From positions 148,389 to 212,388 of the forward strand of contig JABMPT010000001.1 of assembly GCA_013202845.1 (NCBI GenBank): a stretch of DNA of 64,000 nucleotides, written 5' to 3'. The notes under the pieces were generated by a model. The model had not been told where the DNA came from. It did not search any database and was given only the letters and a program-made list of their open reading frames with translations. The stretch's first letter is position 1. Every line of letters starts with the position of its first letter. Positions 36,966 to 45,429 of this stretch are shown here, one piece after another. The DNA comes from Candidatus Woesearchaeota archaeon (GTDB taxonomy: Archaea > Nanobdellota > Nanobdellia > Woesearchaeales > GCA-2686295). The position numbers and the translations under genes were made by a program.

Positions 36966-38789
36966 ATGAAAAACACATATAGAATTTTGGTTTGGTGCAT
37001 TACAGTGCTTATGGTTAGCGCTTTGTCTGGCGCTTACGAGATTGTTGGCGACAGTGTTTTGTACTCAGGAGAATTCGCTGACCTAGTGGTAACGCCGCAC
37101 ACTGCATACAGCCCTGTGAATGACTTTGAGCAGACCTTCACAGTTACTAATAATAAGAATGTTGCTGGCGACTTATGTGTTGCTTATTATTTTAATAATC
37201 CTCTTGAGAGTGGAAGTGTGAGTCTTAAATCAGTTGAGAACTATAATGTTAATAATTGGATTAGCGATGTAAGTTGTGATACTGCTTGGGATGAAACTAA
37301 TCAGACTAACGTTACGACTTGTACTGATAATGGATATTACGAAACAGTTCAAAAACAAAGAACTGTTTGGAATGATGTTTCAGGCGCATTTACTCACCTA
37401 TCTTACAATGGAAAGCACTATTACTATTCAAACTCCCCTTTAAGTTTTAGTGCTTTAGATGAGAAAAGCTGGAAGCTCAGATATTCCCCCAACACAGCAG
37501 ATAGTTCAAATAAATGGGGTTTAAAGTCTTGGAACTCCCAAACAGGGAATTGCTACAATGATTTCATCAATCAAGACTATAATTTTATGTATGACTTGGA
37601 TCCTTGGTGGAATAGTAGTTGGGATTATAGTTATTCATTAACACCATCAATTCAAAGAGATAATGAAGTTTATAATATTTCAATAGTTGGAACTATATGT
37701 GAAAATAATGCTAATACGACTGCCATTCTCGATTCTACTAATACAACAGAATTTGATTATGTTTGGCACAATTCTTCAAGAAGCAATCTTGCTTTTGTAG
37801 GAGATAACAGTTCAGTATATTTCTTGTATTGTGATGATGATTTAAAAATTCCAGAGAGAAATAATTCTAATAAAATACTTAGATGGATGGATTGCGATGG
37901 TACATCAACCACTACAAGTGATTGGGCGTTATCATCTGGTGATATAACTGCTACTTGTCAAAGCAGTGTCTTAAAAAACGGTGCTAACAGTTTATTATTA
38001 GCTGCATCAGCAACAGGAGCTCCAATAGCTTCTTTGAACTATACTTCTCAATCAACTGGTAATGTTACTATTACTGGTTGGTATGCTCGAAAAGCAATTG
38101 TTTCTTATGAAGGGTGGTTTCTAGGTCCTACAGCCACTGATTTCACTAATGCTTATTGGATAGAAGATAATGCAAATATAAGATGGTATGATACTGATTA
38201 TAGAGATACAGGCTTTGATAGTGTTACAAATGGATGGTTTGCATTTTCTATGAGTGTAGGTATAGATAGTAATTTAGGACGTTATTGGCAAAATAATACT
38301 TTAGGTGCCGGTACTCCAACTCATAGAGGGACAGTTAGTTCATTAAAATGGTTTGGTTACAGAGCTACAAATAATGCAGAAGGTATATATCTTGATGACT
38401 TCTTTATTTGTGACGAGACTTGCCACGTTTTTGTTAATCCAGCAACTTTAACAATTGGTGCTGAACAAACTCAATTAACTAGTGCTAATGAAAGTACTGC
38501 AAGGACAACGATAACCAGTGCTATTAATAACGTTTTAACTAGTCCAACTATTTATACAGTCAGACAAATGTATGTCAGATATTACAATGGCAATCAGTCA
38601 TTAGGAACATTTGATAAAGTTGCAGTTAGTGGCAATCAAAGATGGGCTTTTAATTACATAACTGGAAGTGATACATACACTAACATGTGGAACTTAACAT
38701 CTGTATTCTACGTGTTAGAAATGGCTAATCTAACGTCAAGTGAGATTACAGTTCAAGTAGAAACATTAATCAATAATACATTAATTTAA
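36966..38789 (+). CDS. Secreted DUF2341-like protein
   Basis: 607 aa, signal peptide; WWNSSWDYSYSLTPS...NNANTTAILDSTNTTEFDYVWHNSSRSNLAFVGDNSSVYFLYCDDD. Confidence 0.65.
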   Translation: MKNTYRILVWCITVLMVSALSGAYEIVGDSVLYSGEFADLVVTPHTAYSPVNDFEQTFTVTNNKNVAGDLCVAYYFNNPLESGSVSLKSVENYNVNNWISDVSCDTAWDETNQTNVTTCTDNGYYETVQKQRTVWNDVSGAFTHLSYNGKHYYYSNSPLSFSALDEKSWKLRYSPNTADSSNKWGLKSWNSQTGNCYNDFINQDYNFMYDLDPWWNSSWDYSYSLTPSIQRDNEVYNISIVGTICENNANTTAILDSTNTTEFDYVWHNSSRSNLAFVGDNSSVYFLYCDDDLKIPERNNSNKILRWMDCDGTSTTTSDWALSSGDITATCQSSVLKNGANSLLLAASATGAPIASLNYTSQSTGNVTITGWYARKAIVSYEGWFLGPTATDFTNAYWIEDNANIRWYDTDYRDTGFDSVTNGWFAFSMSVGIDSNLGRYWQNNTLGAGTPTHRGTVSSLKWFGYRATNNAEGIYLDDFFICDETCHVFVNPATLTIGAEQTQLTSANESTARTTITSAINNVLTSPTIYTVRQMYVRYYNGNQSLGTFDKVAVSGNQRWAFNYITGSDTYTNMWNLTSVFYVLEMANLTSSEITVQVETLINNTLI

Positions 38790-38836
38790 TTTTTTTTACT
38801 TTTTTCTATTGTATAGTATGCTTCTGAAGAATAAAA

Positions 38837-38854
38837 ATATGGGGCTGCCCAGAT
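38837..38854. repeat. 18-bp duplicate of tRNA-Pro 3' end (ATATGGGGCTGCCCAGAT)
   Basis: Identical to 38960-38977 covering the 3' end of the tRNA-Pro gene. Confidence 0.9.
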
Positions 38855-38962
38855 AAACGGTTATGTCCGTTTATACCATCGTGCTCCTGTTGGTCGCGAT
38901 GCTGCGCATCAAAACCGTGTGGCTTTATGCTACACTAGGTCTTGACGAACGATAACGTCATA

Positions 38963-39037
38963 TGGGGCTGCCCAGATTCGAACTGGGGTCCATAGGTCCC
39001 AAACCTACGATGATAGGCCAAGCTACACCACAGCCCC
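38963..39037 (-). tRNA. tRNA-Pro (UGG)
   Basis: GGGGCTGTGGTGTAGCTTGGCCTATCATCGTAGGTTTGGGACCTATGGACCCCAGTTCGAATCTGGGCAGCCCCA; cloverleaf folds, anticodon loop TTTGGGA. Confidence 0.95.
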
Positions 39038-39123
39038 AATCTTTTACAAAAAGCTTGACCAAAAGTCATGCTCCCTTCGGTCGCGCCTTCGGCTTGGCGT
39101 CAATATCAAGAATTAGAAATCCT

Positions 39124-39187
39124 TTTATAAAAGTTACTAAAATCGAAGATTTTGTAACCTCAAAAACTTTGTTTTTGTAGATTATGA
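39124..39187. repeat. Two-copy intergenic hairpin element, copy B
   Basis: Aligned to 31214-31284; hairpins TTAC-T-AAAATC-gaa-GATTTT-GTAA and CAAAAAC-ttt-GTTTTTG. Confidence 0.6.
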
Positions 39188-39246
39188 AAATAAAAAGTTT
39201 TAAATATTTAATAATAAGAATTTCATTAACTGTGAGGTGATTTTCA

Positions 39247-39291
39247 ATGGAAAAAGAGAAAAAGAAAGGTGGTTGTTGCAAGAAGTGTTAG
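39247..39291 (+). CDS. Candidate 14-aa Cys-rich peptide MEKEKKKGGCCKKC
   Basis: ATG preceded by GAGGTGA SD-like motif and AT-rich TATA-like tttaaatattta. Confidence 0.4.
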   Translation: MEKEKKKGGCCKKC

Positions 39292-39293
39292 AA

Positions 39294-41486
39294 TTATTTT
39301 TTGTTTTTTTCTTCGTTATTTATTTTCTCTGTGTGTTTGCATTTAGGATAATTACTGCATCCGTAGAATTTGCCATAGACAGAAGTTCTTAGTTTCAATT
39401 TTCCTTTTTTGCACTTTGGGCAGTCTCTCTCTTCTTCTGCTTCTTCTTCACCATTGTCTTTTCCAGCGCATTTAGGATTAATGCACACTTCTTGCTTTGG
39501 TCTTCTTTTAAGCTTAACACTGATTATCGGCGTTTGGCAGTGCTCACATGTTTTGTCTGTTGATTCTATAAAGCCGGAACTTGGAAGCTTGTAGGTTGTC
39601 TTGCAGTCTGGATATTTGTCGCAGGCAACGAATCTGCCGAATTTTCCTCTTTTGACAAGGAGTTTCCCCTCTTTGCAGATTGGGCATTCTCCCAGTGATT
39701 CTTTTTCTTCGGTTATTCTCTGTGCTTCCAGTAATTTACTACCTATCTTTTCTTCGTTCTTTTTGAAGTCGTCAAGCACTTCTGTCAACACATTCTTTGC
39801 TTCATCAAGAACTTCTTCTTTTGTTTTCTTATCTTCCCTTATCTCCTGCATCGCTTCCTCAAAGTGTATTGTAAGTTCTTCATCAACTATCTTTGGACTG
39901 TGGTTCTTTAGAGTGTTGACAACTCCTATGCCTAAATCTGTTGCTTCTAATAGTGATCCTTTGATAAAGTCTCTCCTGTATAAAGTGTCAATTATCTGTG
40001 CTCTCGTACTCTTTGTTCCCAAATTCCTGTTTTCCAGCTCTTTTATTATGCTCGCTGGACTGAATCTTCTTGGCGGTTCTGTCTCTTTCTCAAGTTTGTC
40101 TATGTTTTCAACATCAACTAAGGAACCAACTTCTGCTTTTGGAATCTTTATTTCTCTCACTCTTAAGTGTTTTCCGTAGTAATCATACCATCCTCTTTCA
40201 ACAGTTTCCTTTCCTTCTGCTTTGAATATCTCTTCTTCCACATCTATTTTCATATGTGTATGTATTCTCTTTGCAGGGTCTCCAAACGCTGACAGGAATC
40301 TGCGAACTATTAAATCATATATCTTCTTGTCATCTGCTTTTAGCTTTTTAGGCTCGTTACCAGTAGGGTATATTGCAGGGTGAGCAGGGTCTTCCTTTGA
40401 TCCTTGTCTTGGATAAATCTTGTCTTTAGAAAGTATTTCATCACAGATCTTTGAATAGTCAGATTGCTTGCTTATAGATACTATTATTCTTTTATAGCCG
40501 ATTGTTGGAGGGAGTTTCTGAGAGCTCGTTCTTGGATATGAAATGTATCCTCCTATGTATAAAGTCTGTGCGAGCGCCAAAGCCTTTTTCGGACTGATTC
40601 CTAAGTTTCTGTAGGATTCTATCTGCAAGGTTGTTAAATCAAAAGCATAAGGCGGAATATGTGTTTTCTCTTCTGTTTCCACTTCGTTTATCTTTCCGTT
40701 TTTATCCTTTGTCTTCTCTAATATTCGACTAGCTTCTTTCTCGTCGAAGAATCTGTCTTTTTCGTGTAATGCAGTAACTTCTTCCTCGCTTATCTTTCCT
40801 TTAAGTCGGAGTTGCCAGTAAGGCTCTACCTTGAAATCTTTTATCTCTTTTTCCTTGTCAACTATTAGTTTTAGAGCGGGTCCTTGGACACGACCGGTTG
40901 AAAGAGTTGTTTTTCTACCTTTCTTGTTGATGGCAGCTGTTAATGCCCTGCTCATGTTGATACCATACAACCAGTCCAAGAAATGCCTTGTCTCTCCTGC
41001 ATTTGCCTGTCCCCAATTCAGAGTTTCTGCTTTATGTTCATAAGAACTTATTAAATCAGGCTTTGTCAAAGTACTGAATTTCATACGATTAGCGTCTTTT
41101 TTCTTGCATAAGAATCTCACGCAGTTCAGACCGATAACTTCTCCCTCAATATCATAGTCGCAGGCAACTGTGTAAGAATCAGCGTCTTTTGAAAGGTCTT
41201 TTATTGTGTCTGCATACTTTTTTGAATAAGAGCTCTTATCACTAATTTGAGATGTTGGAGCCCACTCGATTTCAAAGCTTGGATACTTGAAACCATTGTC
41301 ATTTTTTTCTGCAACACCGAACAAATGACCAACTGCCGGCACAACAACGATATCTTTCTTGTTATGAGACAGCAAATAATAGGATACTCCTTTATTGCTT
41401 TTTTTCACTGGTTTACTGTCGCTGAGAGCATATGCTATTTTCAATGCTGCAGACGGCTTTTCAGTGATGATTAACTCATATGTCAT
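39294..41486 (-). CDS. topA: DNA topoisomerase I (type IA) with C-terminal zinc ribbons
   Basis: MTYELIITEKPSAALKIAYAL start at 41486; YISYPRTSSQKLP active site; CPICKEG.., CEHCQTP.., CPKCKKGKLKLR zinc ribbons. Confidence 0.95.
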   Translation of the reverse strand: MTYELIITEKPSAALKIAYALSDSKPVKKSNKGVSYYLLSHNKKDIVVVPAVGHLFGVAEKNDNGFKYPSFEIEWAPTSQISDKSSYSKKYADTIKDLSKDADSYTVACDYDIEGEVIGLNCVRFLCKKKDANRMKFSTLTKPDLISSYEHKAETLNWGQANAGETRHFLDWLYGINMSRALTAAINKKGRKTTLSTGRVQGPALKLIVDKEKEIKDFKVEPYWQLRLKGKISEEEVTALHEKDRFFDEKEASRILEKTKDKNGKINEVETEEKTHIPPYAFDLTTLQIESYRNLGISPKKALALAQTLYIGGYISYPRTSSQKLPPTIGYKRIIVSISKQSDYSKICDEILSKDKIYPRQGSKEDPAHPAIYPTGNEPKKLKADDKKIYDLIVRRFLSAFGDPAKRIHTHMKIDVEEEIFKAEGKETVERGWYDYYGKHLRVREIKIPKAEVGSLVDVENIDKLEKETEPPRRFSPASIIKELENRNLGTKSTRAQIIDTLYRRDFIKGSLLEATDLGIGVVNTLKNHSPKIVDEELTIHFEEAMQEIREDKKTKEEVLDEAKNVLTEVLDDFKKNEEKIGSKLLEAQRITEEKESLGECPICKEGKLLVKRGKFGRFVACDKYPDCKTTYKLPSSGFIESTDKTCEHCQTPIISVKLKRRPKQEVCINPKCAGKDNGEEEAEEERDCPKCKKGKLKLRTSVYGKFYGCSNYPKCKHTEKINNEEKNKK

Positions 41487-41503
41487 TGAGTGTAGAAATT
41501 TTA

Positions 41504-41526
41504 GTTGTTTTAAAAAAGTTGTTGTT
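41504..41526. repeat. 23-bp direct repeat, left copy (GTTGTTTTAAAAAAGTTGTTGTT)
   Basis: Perfect match to 43146-43168. Confidence 0.9.
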
Positions 41527-41576
41527 AAGTTGTTATTAGGCAAAAAGTTTTTATTATTTATAATTATAACCATATA

Positions 41577-43139
41577 TTGATGCTAAGCATAATCAACACA
41601 AAACTGAACAATTTTCCAACATCAACAGTTGAGAAGACAGCCACTTTTTACAAAAAAGCGTTTCATTCTAAGATTTTCACTTTATTTGCATCCTCTGAGA
41701 GTGAAGTATATACTTTCAGTAAGAGACATAAGCCACACTATGATTTTTGCTTTGCTTTTATGGAAAACGAGGAAGGACAGTGGTATCTGGATATTGATGG
41801 AATAGAGGGAGTTAGAAGTTGGGTTGTTGAACAATGTAAGAAAAATCCAGATTCAATCTTTGAATTGTATAAAAGTTGGTTAATTGATTGGAAAAAATAT
41901 CATAAACTTGCTGAAAAATTGAAAAAGATTAATTTTAATGAACTTTCTGATGAAGATCTATATTTAGAATTGAAGAGATTCTATAGTCAATATCTGCTTG
42001 TTGGCTCAGTTGCTTATATTGCAGATTCTTTTATGTCAACCGGAACTGAGGATTGGCTTGAATCATTGATATCGCAGGAGCTGGCAAAAATTGGGATTGC
42101 AGATAATAAAATAATTAATCTGGTAAGAAAACTTACCTCCCCAGTTCACCTGTCATTCACTCTAGAAGCTGAATATAAGTTGCTAAAAATGGCCTGTGAA
42201 ATTATTAAAAAACACACTGAGCCCCTTGATTTTGTATCATTCAAGACAAAACACCCTGAATTATTAGATGAATTGAAGGAATTTGAGAATAGTTTTCATT
42301 GGATACAGAACAATTATTATAATGTTCATTATATAGATGCAAAAGAATTTTATGAGCAAATTCAAGAGATTCTTGAAGAAAAGAACTATGATGCAGCTAA
42401 AATTAAGACTAACTTGGAAGAAAAGAGATTAGAACTTGAAAAAATTAAATCTGAACGAGAGCATTTAATTGAAACGTTGGGTCTTTCCGATTTTATTAGG
42501 AATCTTCTTTCTGTCGCAAGATTGTTTTCTGAGTGGAAAGATGTTAGAAAAAGCGGGGTATATATTGGAATGTATTATTTCAATAAATTTATTAAAGAGA
42601 TGTCAAGAAGAAAAAATGTTCCGATAAATGATATCTACAATTTAGTCTTTGACGAACTCGAAGATTTCTTTCTGAGAAATAAGGATGTGAATAATACAAT
42701 AACAGAGAGAAAACAACAGTGTTTTTTTGCAATTACTCCAAGTGGTTATTTTATCTCTGGTGGTGAAGATGCAGATAAATATTTTAAATATTTAGAATCA
42801 GAAAAGAATGTTAATGTTGCAGAGATTAGAGGAGTGGTCGCTTCACCTGGATATGCAAGAGGAAGAGTTAGAATAATTAGAAAAACTAAAGAGATGGAAG
42901 AATTTAAAACAGGCGAAATACTTGTTACAAATCAAACAACTCCTGAGTTTGTACCTATAATAAAAAAAGCAGCTGCTATAGTTACAGAACAAGGAGGGAT
43001 TACTTCTCATGCGGCTGTAGTATCGAGAGAGCTTAAAAAGCCTTGTATTATAGGAACAAAGATTGCAACCTCTGTACTTATGGATGGCGAAGTTGTCGAA
43101 GTAGATGCAAACAATGGGATAGTTCGAAGGGCTAGATAG
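41577..43139 (+). CDS. PEP-utilising enzyme mobile domain protein (paralogue of 10148-11593)
   Basis: 520 aa; GVVASPGYARGRVRIIRKTKEMEEFKTGEILVTNQTTPEFVPIIKKAAAIVTEQGGITSHAAVVSRELKKPCIIG. Confidence 0.8.
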   Translation: MMLSIINTKLNNFPTSTVEKTATFYKKAFHSKIFTLFASSESEVYTFSKRHKPHYDFCFAFMENEEGQWYLDIDGIEGVRSWVVEQCKKNPDSIFELYKSWLIDWKKYHKLAEKLKKINFNELSDEDLYLELKRFYSQYLLVGSVAYIADSFMSTGTEDWLESLISQELAKIGIADNKIINLVRKLTSPVHLSFTLEAEYKLLKMACEIIKKHTEPLDFVSFKTKHPELLDELKEFENSFHWIQNNYYNVHYIDAKEFYEQIQEILEEKNYDAAKIKTNLEEKRLELEKIKSEREHLIETLGLSDFIRNLLSVARLFSEWKDVRKSGVYIGMYYFNKFIKEMSRRKNVPINDIYNLVFDELEDFFLRNKDVNNTITERKQQCFFAITPSGYFISGGEDADKYFKYLESEKNVNVAEIRGVVASPGYARGRVRIIRKTKEMEEFKTGEILVTNQTTPEFVPIIKKAAAIVTEQGGITSHAAVVSRELKKPCIIGTKIATSVLMDGEVVEVDANNGIVRRAR

Positions 43140-43145
43140 GATTTG

Positions 43146-43168
43146 GTTGTTTTAAAAAAGTTGTTGTT
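43146..43168. repeat. 23-bp direct repeat, right copy
   Basis: Perfect match to 41504-41526. Confidence 0.9.
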
Positions 43169-43208
43169 CGCCAAAATCTTTATAAACAGCCACTTTTTCC
43201 ATTCAGTC

Positions 43209-43391
43209 ATGGCAGACGACCAGAAACCTGAAAAAAAGAAGAAAACCAGGCAGCTTTGGAAGAATTATGAAGTCCAAGGCGACAAATTGGTTAGAAAGAA
43301 CCAGTTCTCACCTAAATCTGACGGTGATTTTATGGCTGAACACAAGGATAGAAGGACCTGTGGTAAGACAGCTTATATGGAAAAGAAGTAA
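43209..43391 (+). CDS. rps27ae: 30S ribosomal protein S27ae (degenerate zinc ribbon)
   Basis: MADDQKPEKKKKTRQLWKNYEVQGDKLVRKNQFSPKSDGDFMAEHKDRRTCGKTAYMEKK; FMAEHKDR hallmark; TATA tctttataaacag ~28 bp upstream of ATG 43209. Confidence 0.88.
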   Translation: MADDQKPEKKKKTRQLWKNYEVQGDKLVRKNQFSPKSDGDFMAEHKDRRTCGKTAYMEKK

Positions 43392-43979
43392 TTATAGTGG
43401 TTGATATTCTCTAGGAAGATCTTTTATTTTTCTATTAACTTCAGCTACATATGCAGGCACAATCCTGCCTCTTTTTGGATAAACGTTCTGGAAATGCATT
43501 ATCTCTAACTTATGATTATCTCCACCCCTTTGTGCCTTCCTATTTTGGTATTGTATTTCAAAGACATATTCGTTTACTCCTTCTGCTAGTTCTGACTTTA
43601 ACTTTTCAACATCAAAATTTGAAACTCTTGCTAATCTATCTTCTAATCTCTGCCCGTTAAAAGGATTTAATCTATTATATCTTTCCTGCTGCTCTTCTTG
43701 TATGTTTTTATGCTTGTTTATCCAAGGTGTTCCTATTTGTAGAACATGACTGAATATTTGATGTTCAGAGTGACCATAAAGAAATCCAAGCATTGAATCA
43801 CCTTTTTCTCGTCCTTTCCATGAAGAAGCTGCAAATCCTAATAATTCAGTTAAATCAAGATGTGGATAGAATGCTCCAAAGCTTGTTTCATAAAGACCAT
43901 GGTGCATACTTGTAACTAGTTCTTGATTTCCTCCGCAGAGCTGCATAATCAGCTCTTGAGTTGGTGCTACTCTGTGCAT
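43392..43979 (-). CDS. Hypothetical protein (195 aa)
   Basis: ORF between S27ae and Dph2 fragment; no family recognised. Confidence 0.6.
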   Translation of the reverse strand: MHRVAPTQELIMQLCGGNQELVTSMHHGLYETSFGAFYPHLDLTELLGFAASSWKGREKGDSMLGFLYGHSEHQIFSHVLQIGTPWINKHKNIQEEQQERYNRLNPFNGQRLEDRLARVSNFDVEKLKSELAEGVNEYVFEIQYQNRKAQRGGDNHKLEIMHFQNVYPKRGRIVPAYVAEVNRKIKDLPREYQPL

Positions 43980-44012
43980 GAATTAGAGAAATTAAGTGTT
44001 TTATTTAAACCT

Positions 44013-44267
44013 TTATGTGATTCTCCACTTGGTGTGTCCAAAGTGTATGATTAAGTCTATTCCTATGTTCTTTGACTCTATAGGGAGATCGCATGCGCCA
44101 TAGCAGGAACCCGCCCAGATGAAAACTTCAGCATTTGTTTCTTTCTTTATCTCTCGCTGTATTTCATTGGCTCTTGGTTTCAAGCCGTCCGGTAGATGCA
44201 GTAGAACTTTCTTTACTTTCTGCTTCTTAATCTCCTGGATAGCTCCTTTCAAGTCGAAATCATACAT
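44013..44267 (-). pseudogene. dph2: Truncated diphthamide biosynthesis Dph2-like N-terminal fragment
   Basis: 84 aa: VKKVLLHLPDGLKPRANEIQREI...EVFIWAGSCYGACDLPIESKNIGIDLIIHFGHTKWRIT*; normal archaeal Dph2 is >300 aa and the remainder is not in the adjacent sequence. Confidence 0.7.
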
Positions 44268-44302
44268 TTTAGAATTAAAAAAAGAATTTAGTTTTTAAAG
44301 GT

Positions 44303-45364
44303 TTATTTCTTCTTAGAAACAGTTTTTTTAGCTACAGTTTTCTTTGCCGCTGGTTTTTTTGCTGTCTTCTTTGCTGCTGGCTTTTTTGCTACTTTCTTAG
44401 CAGGCTTTTTTACTTCTTTTTTAGCTTCCTTTTTCTTTGGAGCTGGCTTCTTCACTTCTTTTTTAGCTTCCTTTTTCTTTGGAACTGGTTTTTTAGGAGC
44501 AGCTTTTTTTTCTTCCTTAGCTTCATCAACAGTCTCTTCTTTTACTTTGTCTGAAACCTCTGGTTTCTGAGCATCGTCAGAAACTTTTTTTTCTGAGACT
44601 TCCTTCACTGCTTCTTTCTCTTCGACTTTCTCCTCTTTAACTTCTTCCATTACTTTTACTTTGTCTGAAACCTCTGGTTTCTGAGCATCGTCAGAAACGC
44701 TCAAAAGTTCATCTTTTGGCGCACTAGTAGCTTCGCTACTCTGTGCTTCTGTTTCTGAGATTTCTTCTTTCTTCTCCTCTACTTCTCTTCTTTCAGCTTC
44801 AAGTTTGAAAACCCTGACTTCGAAGTTTCTTACAGGTGCAATCTTAGAAATTTTCTTCTTGCATTCTTTTTGAATATCTGCTCTTAACAAGTCTTCAATT
44901 GTTTTTTCAAAAGTGTTCTTAGCTATAATCTCTCTTAACACATCTCTTGCTGCAGCTCTTAGCTTTGTCCCGGTTGACTTATGAATATAAGAGTTTGTGA
45001 TCATTATAATCTTAATCCTGACTCTTTTTCCGTCGCCAGTTCTTAGAATGAATGAGTTGTCAACCTTGTTTCTTCCTCTCCTGACCAATCTTTTCAAGAC
45101 ACCTGTTATCAATGAGTATTTTATGACTTCAGTTATTCCCTGACCATCCCTAACATCTTTTATAACGAACTGTATGTTTGTATTATGTGTTCTTGGATTG
45201 CCGGTTATGTTTGATAGGTTTAGAGTCATATGCCTTCCTTTCATAAGGCTTGAATCTGTTAATAGTGATTCTCCAAGTACTTTGTTTCCAAATAGCTTTG
45301 GAGCTATGATTGGATACCACTTCTTTTTCTTCACTTTTCTAGTCGATACTTGCTTTTTTGTCAT
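44303..45364 (-). CDS. rps3ae: 30S ribosomal protein S3Ae with long Lys/Ala/Glu-rich C-terminal extension
   Basis: KKKKWYPIIAPKLFGNKVLGESLLTD...GRHMTLNLSNITGN; tail KKPAPKKKEAKKEVKKPAKKVAKKPAAKKTAKKP. Confidence 0.92.
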   Translation of the reverse strand: MTKKQVSTRKVKKKKWYPIIAPKLFGNKVLGESLLTDSSLMKGRHMTLNLSNITGNPRTHNTNIQFVIKDVRDGQGITEVIKYSLITGVLKRLVRRGRNKVDNSFILRTGDGKRVRIKIIMITNSYIHKSTGTKLRAAARDVLREIIAKNTFEKTIEDLLRADIQKECKKKISKIAPVRNFEVRVFKLEAERREVEEKKEEISETEAQSSEATSAPKDELLSVSDDAQKPEVSDKVKVMEEVKEEKVEEKEAVKEVSEKKVSDDAQKPEVSDKVKEETVDEAKEEKKAAPKKPVPKKKEAKKEVKKPAPKKKEAKKEVKKPAKKVAKKPAAKKTAKKPAAKKTVAKKTVSKKK

Positions 45365-45429
45365 TGTTCGCAGAAATTATAGTCTCTTTAAATAGATTAC
45401 TATTTTGTATAGTCAAGAAATCTAATTAT

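Noticed and set aside
38856-38959. Possible second (degenerate) tRNA between the 18-bp repeats
   Set aside because: Only the terminal 18 nt match the tRNA; no cloverleaf can be formed, so treated as an att-like duplication only.
38962-39180. ORF MGLPRFELGSIGPKPTMIGQATPQP...
   Set aside because: It is a translation of the antisense of tRNA-Pro, a well-known spurious annotation.
39601-40179. Plus-strand 192-aa ORF inside topA
   Set aside because: Antisense Ser/Phe-rich shadow of topoisomerase I.
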